Positions 1 through 5,220 of a DNA stretch of 6,060 nucleotides are shown one piece after another (the stretch's first letter is position 1; each line of letters opens with the position of its first letter). The DNA is taken from NCBI GenBank assembly GCA_024277605.1, contig JAJRUU010000296.1, positions 1 through 6,060 of the forward strand, read 5' to 3'. Under the pieces are notes generated by a model. That model had not been told where the DNA came from. It made no database searches and saw nothing but the letters and a program-made list of their open reading frames with translations. This DNA comes from a bacterium. Lineage in GTDB: Bacteria; SZUA-182; SZUA-191; JAJRXT01. The translations under genes and the position numbers were made by a program.

Positions 1-1
1 C

Positions 2-40
2 TTGACTTTTTGAATATAATACCCTACAATTCGGTATAAT
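2..40 (+). promoter_or_regulatory. Probable sigma-70-type promoter for the HdrBC gene
   Basis: TTGACT (2-7) is followed after exactly 17 bp by TACAAT (25-30), a near-consensus -35/-10 pair. Two perfect TATAAT hexamers also occur at 15-20 and 35-40, but neither has a recognisable -35 at the right distance. ATACC (19-23) and GGTAT (33-37) form a small dyad over the -10 region that could be an operator. Transcription would start near 37 and give an untranslated leader of about 90 nt that contains the palindromic repeat at 73-107. Seen: the hexamers, spacing and dyad. Inferred: use as promoter. Confidence 0.6.
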
Positions 41-72
41 TCATAGCTAACAGGGTTATACCAGCAACTAGT

Positions 73-107
73 GTAGGTTGGGCTAAACGGAGTGAAACCC
101 AACCTAC
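73..107. repeat. Palindromic dispersed-repeat-like element
   Basis: GTAGGTTGGG (73-82) and its exact complement CCCAACCTAC (98-107) flank a 15-nt loop. From memory, near-identical GTAGGTTGGG...CCCAAC palindromes occur as dispersed repeats in many unrelated bacterial genomes, so this is likely one copy of a REP/MITE-like family rather than a gene-specific structure. No T-tract follows, so it does not look like a terminator. It lies between the probable promoter and the HdrBC start codon and would form a stable 5'-leader hairpin ending 21 nt before the ATG. Confidence 0.65.
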
Positions 108-128
108 CTTATAAACTAAATTAATCTC

Positions 129-1553
129 ATGAAAAAATATATTTACTTCTGGGGGTGTCAAGTTCCGGCACGCTTTCCCTTTATCGAAAAAGCCACCCGC
201 ATGGTGTTGGATAAACTCGGGGTAACCGCAATGGATGTTGACGGTTTCACCTGTTGTCCTGAGCGCTACATGGCCCAAAGCATGGGAGGTGATACCTGGT
301 TATTGACCGCTATCAGAAACCTGGCGCTGGCCGAATCAGCCGGGGGAGATACGCTGATTACCCCCTGTAATGGTTGTTATGCTACCTTTCGTTCCGCCGC
401 CCGGGAGTTTAAGATAAATGCCCCCTTAGCCACGAAGATAAACCAAGCGCTTGGCGCATATAACCTCCGCTATGAGGGCAGAATAAAAATACGGCATGTA
501 CTTGAGTTCTTCGCTGATGATTTAGGCGCCGACACCATAGGCCGTAAGCTGGAAAAACCTTTATGGGGCATGAATATCGCCGTACACTATGGGTGTCACT
601 TACTGCGCACTGGTGAAACGGTCGGCTTTGATGATCCCCAGTCCCCCACTAAGTTTGAAACCCTGATCCGGGCACTGGGGGCCAATAATATGGATTACTC
701 AAGCAAGCTGCTTTGCTGTGGTGAATCTTTGGGACGCGGCGCAGAACCTAAGCAAGCTCAAAACATGGCCCGGCAGAAGCTAATGGAGCTGCACAACTTA
801 GGGGCGGATGCCATTTGCGTATCCTGTCCGGCCTGCTTCCTGCAATATGATACTCAGCAGTTTTTGTTGCAGCGACAAGGTGATGGGTTTGATATACCCA
901 TATTCCACTACACTGAATTATTAGGCTTGGCGCTGGGGCTGGAACCTGTTGAGTTGGGGATTAATATGCACCGTATTAAGCCGGATGATTTTCTGGATAA
1001 GTGGCGGGAGCGCAGCCAGAATGTTGATCTGGTCGGGAAATACTTTGACATGGATGCGCTTAAGCGTTGTCATGCTTGCCAGGCGTGCGAGAATGATTGT
1101 CCGGCGGCTTTAAATATAGCCGATTTTAATCCACAGGAGATAATAGCCCAGGTGTTAGCCGGCAATATAGACGAATTACTCTCGCTACCGGCTATCTGGA
1201 ATTGCCTGGAGTGCCATACCTGTGTGGAGTTATGCCCCCAGAGGTTTGGGATGGAGCAGGTGTTTACCGTCTTAAAGCAGTTGGCGGTGGACAACAAAAC
1301 CCTGCCGGATACTTTAAAGAGTATGCTGGATACTTTCGGCGCTACCAGTAAATTGGGTCAACCGCAGGCTACCTTGCGCAAACGCTTGAATCTGCCCAAG
1401 GCAAAAGCCAATGGGGTAGAGGAATGGAAGCAATTGTTGGAGGGGGTCACAGACCCGAGGGTCACAGACCCAAAGGTCACAGACCCAAAGGTCACAGACC
1501 CAAAGGTCACAGACCCAAAGGTCAATGACCCAAAGGTCTTTGACCTTGATTAA
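129..1553 (+). CDS. HdrB-HdrC fusion (heterodisulfide reductase-like Fe-S protein)
   Basis: Heterodisulfide-reductase-like electron-transfer or disulfide-reducing protein, probably cytoplasmic: no signal peptide or membrane segment is visible. Residues 1-270 match HdrB, with two complete CCG motifs: C10/C42-C43/C80-C83 (CX31CCX36CXXC) and C156/C196-C197/C233-C236 (CX39CCX35CXXC). In HdrB these bind noncubane [4Fe-4S] clusters at the disulfide site. Residues about 280-430 match HdrC, with two cubane-cluster motifs, C315-C318-C321-C325-P and C360-C363-C366-C370-P. Residues 440-474 are a VTDPK repeat tail. The start is fixed by an in-frame TAA at 117-119 and by the need to include C10. No Shine-Dalgarno sequence precedes the ATG. 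HdrB and HdrC are usually separate; in methanosarcinal HdrD the domains are fused in the opposite order. The real substrate is unknown. A methanogen CoM-CoB role is unlikely in a bacterium, and a thiol/disulfide carrier or electron transfer to the neighbouring glutamate synthase are alternatives. Confidence 0.9.
   Translation: MKKYIYFWGCQVPARFPFIEKATRMVLDKLGVTAMDVDGFTCCPERYMAQSMGGDTWLLTAIRNLALAESAGGDTLITPCNGCYATFRSAAREFKINAPLATKINQALGAYNLRYEGRIKIRHVLEFFADDLGADTIGRKLEKPLWGMNIAVHYGCHLLRTGETVGFDDPQSPTKFETLIRALGANNMDYSSKLLCCGESLGRGAEPKQAQNMARQKLMELHNLGADAICVSCPACFLQYDTQQFLLQRQGDGFDIPIFHYTELLGLALGLEPVELGINMHRIKPDDFLDKWRERSQNVDLVGKYFDMDALKRCHACQACENDCPAALNIADFNPQEIIAQVLAGNIDELLSLPAIWNCLECHTCVELCPQRFGMEQVFTVLKQLAVDNKTLPDTLKSMLDTFGATSKLGQPQATLRKRLNLPKAKANGVEEWKQLLEGVTDPRVTDPKVTDPKVTDPKVTDPKVNDPKVFDLD
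1446..1550 (+). repeat. 15-bp tandem repeat, 7 units, encoding (VTDPK)n tail
   Basis: Seven contiguous 15-bp units of consensus GTCACAGACCCAAAG run to the last sense codon of the HdrBC gene. Units 2-5 (1461-1520) are identical. Unit 1 ends CCGAGG, unit 6 has AAT for ACA, and unit 7 (1536-1550) is the most diverged (VFDLD). With the preceding G, each unit contains GGTC-N3-GACC; unit 7 extends this to AAGGTC-TTT-GACCTT (1533-1547). The period is a multiple of three, so copy-number change keeps the frame. It is a minisatellite prone to length variation. A CRISPR array is excluded because there are no spacers. Confidence 0.92.
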
Positions 1554-1644
1554 TTTTGTAAGATGATTTTGCCAGTTCCGCCCCCTGCCACCCTCAGATA
1601 CATGTCATTAGGATGGAAGTAGGGGCTTAGTTTATGGGTACCTT

Positions 1645-1670
1645 GAAAAAGGGGACGTGTCCCCTTTTTC
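1645..1670. terminator. 26-bp palindrome: terminator/attenuator or REP-like repeat
   Basis: GAAAAAGGGGAC (1645-1656) and GTCCCCTTTTTC (1659-1670) are perfect inverted repeats separated by GT. As RNA this gives a GC-rich stem (GGGGA/TCCCC) closed by a CGTG loop, with an A-tract before and a T-tract after, the layout of a bidirectional intrinsic terminator. GGGGAC-N2-GTCCCC palindromes are also, from memory, a common dispersed repeat in anaerobe genomes. The 3' arm ends 6 nt before the ribosome binding site of the amidotransferase gene, leaving no room for a promoter between them. Transcripts of that gene must therefore pass through the hairpin, which would act as attenuator or partial terminator. 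Confidence 0.55.
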
Positions 1671-1687
1671 CTATACAGGGATAAAAT

Positions 1688-2782
1688 ATGAATCATTTAT
1701 ATCAGAAAGACATCTCCGGCTGCGGCTTATCTGGAATTATCAGTACCACCGGAAAGTTAATCCCGGCTGAGGATATAATAAAAACTATCCGCATTCAAAA
1801 TGAGCGCGGAAACGGTCTGGGTGGCGGTTTTGCCGGATACGGCATTTACCCGGAATATAAAGACTATTATGCCGTTCACATCATGTTTGACCATGAACAG
1901 GCCAAAGAAGATGCTGAGGATTACATAGAAAACAACTATATCGTGGCACGCAAAGAGCGCATCCCACACCGGCGCACCTCGGCTATAACCGTCCACCCCC
2001 TGCTATGGCGGTATTTCGTCAAGGTGAGAACCGAGCGTCCCGACCTGGAGTTAGAAGACTTAAATAAAGATGATTTTGTAGTCAAGACGGTGATGAAGAT
2101 AAATTCCGAGATCGATGGGGCATATGTATTTTCCAGCGGCAAAAATATGGGCGCCTTTAAAGGGGTTGGTTTCGCCGATGAGATCGCCGATTTTTTTATG
2201 CTGGAGCAATATCAAGCCTATATCTGGACTGCCCATAACCGCTTTCCCACTAACACGCAAGGCTGGTGGGGCGGCGCGCATCCCTTCACCCTGCTTGATT
2301 GGTCTATCGTGCATAATGGTGAAATTTCTTCGTATGGCATAAATAAGCGCTATTTAGAGATGTTTCGTTATAAATGCACGCTTTTGACCGATACTGAAGT
2401 AGTGGCTTACCTGTTTGATTTACTTATCAGAAAGCATGGGTTATCAGCCAAATTAGCCTGTATGGCGCTGGCGGCTCCTTTCTGGAAGGATATCGACCGC
2501 ATGCCGGAAGATGAGCGGCAAGTTGCAAGGCAAATAAGACAGGTGTACGGCCCGGCCATGCTTAACGGCCCGTTTTCCATCCTGTTCGCTCACAGCCGGG
2601 GATTAATCGGCTTAAACGACCGCATAAAGTTAAGACCGCTGATAGTTGCTACAAAAGATGACCGAACCTATATGGCCAGCGAAGAATCGGCCATACGCAC
2701 CGTATGTACCAAACCGGATCGGGTCTGGGCTCCCAGGGCCGGTGAGCCGGTTATTGTCGAATTAGATGCTGGGGTAGCTTAA
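1688..2782 (+). CDS. Class II glutamine amidotransferase, glutamate synthase domain 1
   Basis: Stand-alone glutaminase subunit of a split (archaeal-type) glutamate synthase; it hydrolyses glutamine and passes ammonia to the FMN subunit. The Ntn-type nucleophile is C12 in a CGLSGI motif; other class II signatures are H183-N-R185-F-P-T-N, A197-H-P-F, V208-H-N210-G211-E (oxyanion/glutamine binding) and T234-D235-T-E. By family comparison R185, N210, G211 and D235 contact substrate. Eleven residues precede the cysteine, so maturation must remove a short propeptide to free the catalytic amine. Start: ATG preceded by AGGG (1677-1680) with 7-nt spacing; no later ATG lies before C12. The length of 364 aa fits stand-alone domain-1 proteins. 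It sits between the HdrBC fusion and the synthase core, with gaps of 134 and 123 nt. I am sure of the fold and confident in the glutamate synthase role from its neighbours. Confidence 0.92.
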   Translation: MNHLYQKDISGCGLSGIISTTGKLIPAEDIIKTIRIQNERGNGLGGGFAGYGIYPEYKDYYAVHIMFDHEQAKEDAEDYIENNYIVARKERIPHRRTSAITVHPLLWRYFVKVRTERPDLELEDLNKDDFVVKTVMKINSEIDGAYVFSSGKNMGAFKGVGFADEIADFFMLEQYQAYIWTAHNRFPTNTQGWWGGAHPFTLLDWSIVHNGEISSYGINKRYLEMFRYKCTLLTDTEVVAYLFDLLIRKHGLSAKLACMALAAPFWKDIDRMPEDERQVARQIRQVYGPAMLNGPFSILFAHSRGLIGLNDRIKLRPLIVATKDDRTYMASEESAIRTVCTKPDRVWAPRAGEPVIVELDAGVA

Positions 2783-2783
2783 C

Positions 2784-2801
2784 CCAACTTAGTTGGTTTT
2801 T
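2784..2801 (+). terminator. Weak intrinsic terminator after the amidotransferase gene
   Basis: CCAAC (2784-2788), loop TTA, GTTGG (2792-2796) followed by TTTTT (2797-2801), starting 2 nt after the stop codon. The 5-bp stem is short, so partial read-through into the downstream synthase genes is likely. This would let subunit ratios differ within one transcript. Confidence 0.5.
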
Positions 2802-2833
2802 ACCAGTTGCAAGACTATGTTTAATTTATAGAC

Positions 2834-2848
2834 TTAAGGGCGCCTTAA
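2834..2848. promoter_or_regulatory. TTAAGG-GCG-CCTTAA dyad
   Basis: Perfect 6-bp arms around a 3-nt centre in the gap between the amidotransferase and synthase genes. It could be an operator or a small RNA hairpin. I see no convincing -35/-10 pair next to it (TTGCAA at 2807-2812 with TATAGA at 2827-2832 has only a 14-bp spacer), so an internal promoter here is possible but unproven. Confidence 0.3.
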
Positions 2849-2871
2849 ATTTATCAGCTTCACTTAATAAG

Positions 2872-2888
2872 ACCCGACCTTATCGGGT
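2872..2888 (+). promoter_or_regulatory. Hairpin just upstream of the synthase ribosome binding site
   Basis: ACCCGA (2872-2877), loop CCTTA, TCGGGT (2883-2888): a perfect 6-bp stem ending 4 nt before the Shine-Dalgarno sequence at 2893-2899. No T-tract follows, so it is not a terminator. It may affect ribosome access or protect a processed 5' end. Confidence 0.35.
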
Positions 2889-2892
2889 AACT

Positions 2893-2899
2893 AGAGGTG
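2893..2899 (+). promoter_or_regulatory. Ribosome binding site deciding the synthase start
   Basis: AGAGGTG lies 6 nt before the ATG at 2906. An in-frame GTG at 2897 lies within this Shine-Dalgarno sequence and would have no binding site of its own, so ATG 2906 is preferred and the protein is 501 aa. Confidence 0.8.
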
Positions 2900-2905
2900 T
2901 TCTTT

Positions 2906-4411
2906 ATGCTAAAAAACACAACTCCTCCTGAGTTTAAAGTAAAAATCGATTACCAGAGGTGTCGTCGCTGCAAGCGCTGTTTGCAGAATTGCAGCTTTGG
3001 GGTATACAGTTTTGCCGACCGGGTGGTACCGGATCACAGTAAGTGTGTGGCTTGCCAACGCTGTGTGGGGTACTGCCCCGAAAGCGCCATAGAGGTGATA
3101 CCCAATCCGGCGGCTTTTAAATACAGCTCCAACTGGACTCCTGAACATCGCAAAAACATCTGGAAACAGTCAGAACAAGGCGGAATGTTACTTGCCGGTA
3201 TGGGTTGTGACCTTCCCTATCCAATTTTGTTCGACTCAATGTTACTGGATGCCTGCCAGGTAACCAATCCATCCATTGACCCCTTACGAGAGCCGATGGA
3301 GTTACGCACCTACTTGGGACGCAAGCCGGATTCGCTTCAGGTGGAAACCACTAAAGACGGCAAGCTAAAAAGTAAAACCCACATTGAACAACAAATAAAA
3401 TTAGAGGTACCTATAATTTTTGCCCCCATGTCTTATGGGGCGGTAAGTTTAAATACCCACAAAGCCTTAATGATGGCGGCTAAAGAAGTGGGTACAGTGA
3501 TGAATACCGGTGAGGGCGGCCTGCATAAAGACCTTTATGCTTATGGGGATAATATAATAGTGCAGGTAGCCTCGGGCAGGTTCGGGGTACATGCCGAATA
3601 CTTAAATGCCGGTGTAGCGGTGGATATAAAAATCGGACAAGGCGCAAAACCCGGAATCGGCGGGCATCTGCCGGGAGAGAAGATCGGCATGGAGATATCC
3701 AAAACGCGCATGATCCCCATCGGCAGCGATGCGCTGTCCCCGGCGCCGCACCACGATATATATTCTATAGAAGACTTGCGCCAATTAATCTATGCCATCA
3801 AAGAAGCTACCAATTACAAACCGGTATCGGTAAAGATCGCCGCCGTACATAATGTAGCCTCAATCGCCAGCGGGATTGTGCGGGCCGGAGCCGATATTGT
3901 ATATCTGGATGGGTTCAGAGGGGGCACAGGCGCAGCCCCCACCGTGATCCGTAACCACGTGGGCATTCCTATAGAACTGGCCTTGGCGGCGGTTGATGAT
4001 CGCCTGAGGCAAGAGGGTATCCGAAACCAGGCCTCGATAATCGCCGCCGGCAGTATCCGCTCCAGCGCCGATGCAGCCAAAGCCATAGCTTTAGGAGCCG
4101 ATGCGGTAGCTATCGGTACCGCCGCTCTTGTCGCTCTGGGCTGCCGGGTATGCCAGATGTGCTATACCGGCAAATGTGCCTGGGGTATATGCACCCAGAA
4201 GCCGGAGCTTACCGCCCGGCTGGATCCTGAGGAAGGGGCTGAGCGCTTAACCAATCTGCTGAGGGCGTGGGCGCTGGAGATAAAAGAAATGCTGGGTTCG
4301 CTGGGTGTAAATGCTATTGAAAGCTTCCGCGGCAGCCGTGAGCGTTTGCGCGGGGTGGGACTGGATAAACAAACCCTGGATATTCTGGGAATTAAACCGG
4401 CAGGGAGGTAA
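2906..4411 (+). CDS. gltB: Glutamate synthase FMN/Fe-S core (domain 2) with N-terminal 2x[4Fe-4S] ferredoxin
   Basis: Synthase subunit of archaeal-type glutamate synthase (501 aa): ammonia plus 2-oxoglutarate plus two electrons give glutamate. Residues 1-70 are a bacterial ferredoxin domain with C19-C22-C25-C29 and C47-C50-C53-C57-P, which should bring electrons to FMN. Residues about 95-480 form the FMN TIM-barrel: N200-TGEGG, K242-IGQGAKPG, S278-PAPHHDIYSIEDL and G336-FRGGTGAAP are all typical of GltB. The Fe-S loop at 413-431 keeps the GltB CX5CX4C triad (C413, C419, C424) that binds [3Fe-4S], but adds C416 and C429. Start chosen at ATG 2906 from the Shine-Dalgarno position. It lies upstream of the GXGXG gene with 8 nt between stop and start. 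No GltD-type NAD(P)H subunit is in the window, which fits ferredoxin or another Fe-S donor. Function is near certain; the physiological donor is not known. Confidence 0.95.
   Translation: MLKNTTPPEFKVKIDYQRCRRCKRCLQNCSFGVYSFADRVVPDHSKCVACQRCVGYCPESAIEVIPNPAAFKYSSNWTPEHRKNIWKQSEQGGMLLAGMGCDLPYPILFDSMLLDACQVTNPSIDPLREPMELRTYLGRKPDSLQVETTKDGKLKSKTHIEQQIKLEVPIIFAPMSYGAVSLNTHKALMMAAKEVGTVMNTGEGGLHKDLYAYGDNIIVQVASGRFGVHAEYLNAGVAVDIKIGQGAKPGIGGHLPGEKIGMEISKTRMIPIGSDALSPAPHHDIYSIEDLRQLIYAIKEATNYKPVSVKIAAVHNVASIASGIVRAGADIVYLDGFRGGTGAAPTVIRNHVGIPIELALAAVDDRLRQEGIRNQASIIAAGSIRSSADAAKAIALGADAVAIGTAALVALGCRVCQMCYTGKCAWGICTQKPELTARLDPEEGAERLTNLLRAWALEIKEMLGSLGVNAIESFRGSRERLRGVGLDKQTLDILGIKPAGR
4403..4411 (+). 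promoter_or_regulatory. Shine-Dalgarno overlapping the upstream stop codon
   Basis: GGGAGG runs directly into the TAA stop (4409-4411) of the synthase core and serves the TTG start at 4420, with about 10-11 nt spacing. Terminating ribosomes would sit on the binding site, so translation of the two subunits is probably coupled. The spacing is slightly long and the start codon weak, which may make initiation depend on this coupling. Confidence 0.7.
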
Positions 4412-4419
4412 TATAAGCT

Positions 4420-5169
4420 TTGAGCAAACAAAAAGTAAAGATAAAGGCTGATGCGGTCTATTACCGGCAGCTTAATGAGCAGATTAGAAAATCCATTGCC
4501 GATGGGGCTACCGAAATAGAGCTTACCGGGGTGAACGGTCAGCGTTATATCGGGGATGGCTTACATGATAGGGTTAAAATTATTATGGATGGAGTGCCGG
4601 GCAATGATGTAGCCGCCTTTATGAATGGGCCTACCATCGTAATTAAAAATAATTCTCAGGACGGGACAGGCAACACCATGAATGACGGTAAGGTAGTAAT
4701 CCATGGGCATGCCGGAGACGTGTTGGGGTATGGCATGCGCGGGGGGAAACTGCATATCCTGGGAGATGTGGGCTACCGGGTGGGTATCCACATGAAGTCT
4801 TATAAGGACAAAGTACCCACCATTATAGCTGGCGGTAAGGCGGGAGATTTCTTCGGCGAATATATGGCCTGCGGGAACTTAATCCTGCTGGGACTGAACA
4901 ATACCGCAGATGAACCGCTTATCGGGAATTACACCGGCACCGGTATGCACGGCGGGGTGATTTATATACGGGGAGAAGTGGAAGCTCATCAACTGGGGGC
5001 TGAGGTAGGCGTAAAAGAGCTGGATGCTGAGGATCACAAGCGGCTAAAGCCGCTGCTGGAAGAATATTGCGCCGATTTCGGTCTGGAGTTAGACAAAGTG
5101 ATGGATAAGCCGTTTATAAAACTGATCCCCATCAGCCATCGCCCATACGGCAGGTTATATGCCTATTAG
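4420..5169 (+). CDS. Glutamate synthase GXGXG subunit (domain 3)
   Basis: GXGXG beta-helix protein equivalent to the C-terminal domain of GltB, also related to FwdC/FmdC of formylmethanofuran dehydrogenase. It has no active site of its own; in one-chain GltB this domain packs against the amidotransferase and synthase domains. Residues about 60-185 show the glycine-rich beta-helix repeats (for example GHAGDVLGYGMRGG at 96-109, AGGKAGDFFGEYMACG at 137-152 and GNYTGTGMHGG at 169-179). Residues 1-55 and the charged tail 186-249 are less distinctive. The start is TTG at 4420: it is served by GGGAGG, and the first in-frame methionine after it is residue 56, too late for the conserved N-terminus. 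FwdC is excluded as the role by the adjacent glutamate synthase genes and the absence of other Fwd subunits. Last gene of the cluster. Confidence 0.9.
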   Translation: MSKQKVKIKADAVYYRQLNEQIRKSIADGATEIELTGVNGQRYIGDGLHDRVKIIMDGVPGNDVAAFMNGPTIVIKNNSQDGTGNTMNDGKVVIHGHAGDVLGYGMRGGKLHILGDVGYRVGIHMKSYKDKVPTIIAGGKAGDFFGEYMACGNLILLGLNNTADEPLIGNYTGTGMHGGVIYIRGEVEAHQLGAEVGVKELDAEDHKRLKPLLEEYCADFGLELDKVMDKPFIKLIPISHRPYGRLYAY

Positions 5170-5196
5170 CATTTGCCGTCCATATCATGCTATTTT
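5167..5196 (+). terminator. Weak terminator-like hairpin at the end of the glutamate synthase cluster
   Basis: TAGCAT (5167-5172, overlapping the stop codon) pairs with ATGCTA (5187-5192) across a 14-nt loop, followed by TTTT. The stem is short and AU-rich, so it is only a weak candidate. It lies in the 51-bp gap between convergent genes, where a terminator would be expected. Confidence 0.35.
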
Positions 5197-5220
5197 ATAC
5201 TGCGACATTCCATAAATTAA

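Noticed and set aside
24..278. 84-codon open frame on the - strand over the first promoter and the start of HdrBC
   Set aside because: It runs through the promoter, the palindromic repeat and the HdrB N-terminus, and shows no recognisable domain.
1446..1550. Possible CRISPR array
   Set aside because: The repeats are contiguous 15-bp units without spacers, and they continue the reading frame of the HdrBC gene to its stop codon.
2897..2905. GTG at 2897 as the start of the synthase core
   Set aside because: The GTG lies inside the AGAGGTG ribosome binding site that serves the ATG at 2906, so it would have no binding site of its own.
2783..2905. Known riboswitch or T-box in the gap before the synthase core
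   Set aside because: The gap is too short and shows no T-box or glutamine-riboswitch consensus that I can recognise; only simple hairpins are visible.
3814..4431. Two open frames of about 90 codons on the - strand within the synthase core
   Set aside because: They are shadows of a strongly conserved coding region and show low-complexity, non-family translations.
4420..5169. FwdC/FmdC subunit of formylmethanofuran dehydrogenase
   Set aside because: The GXGXG fold is shared, but the immediate partner is a glutamate synthase core and no other Fwd subunit is present.
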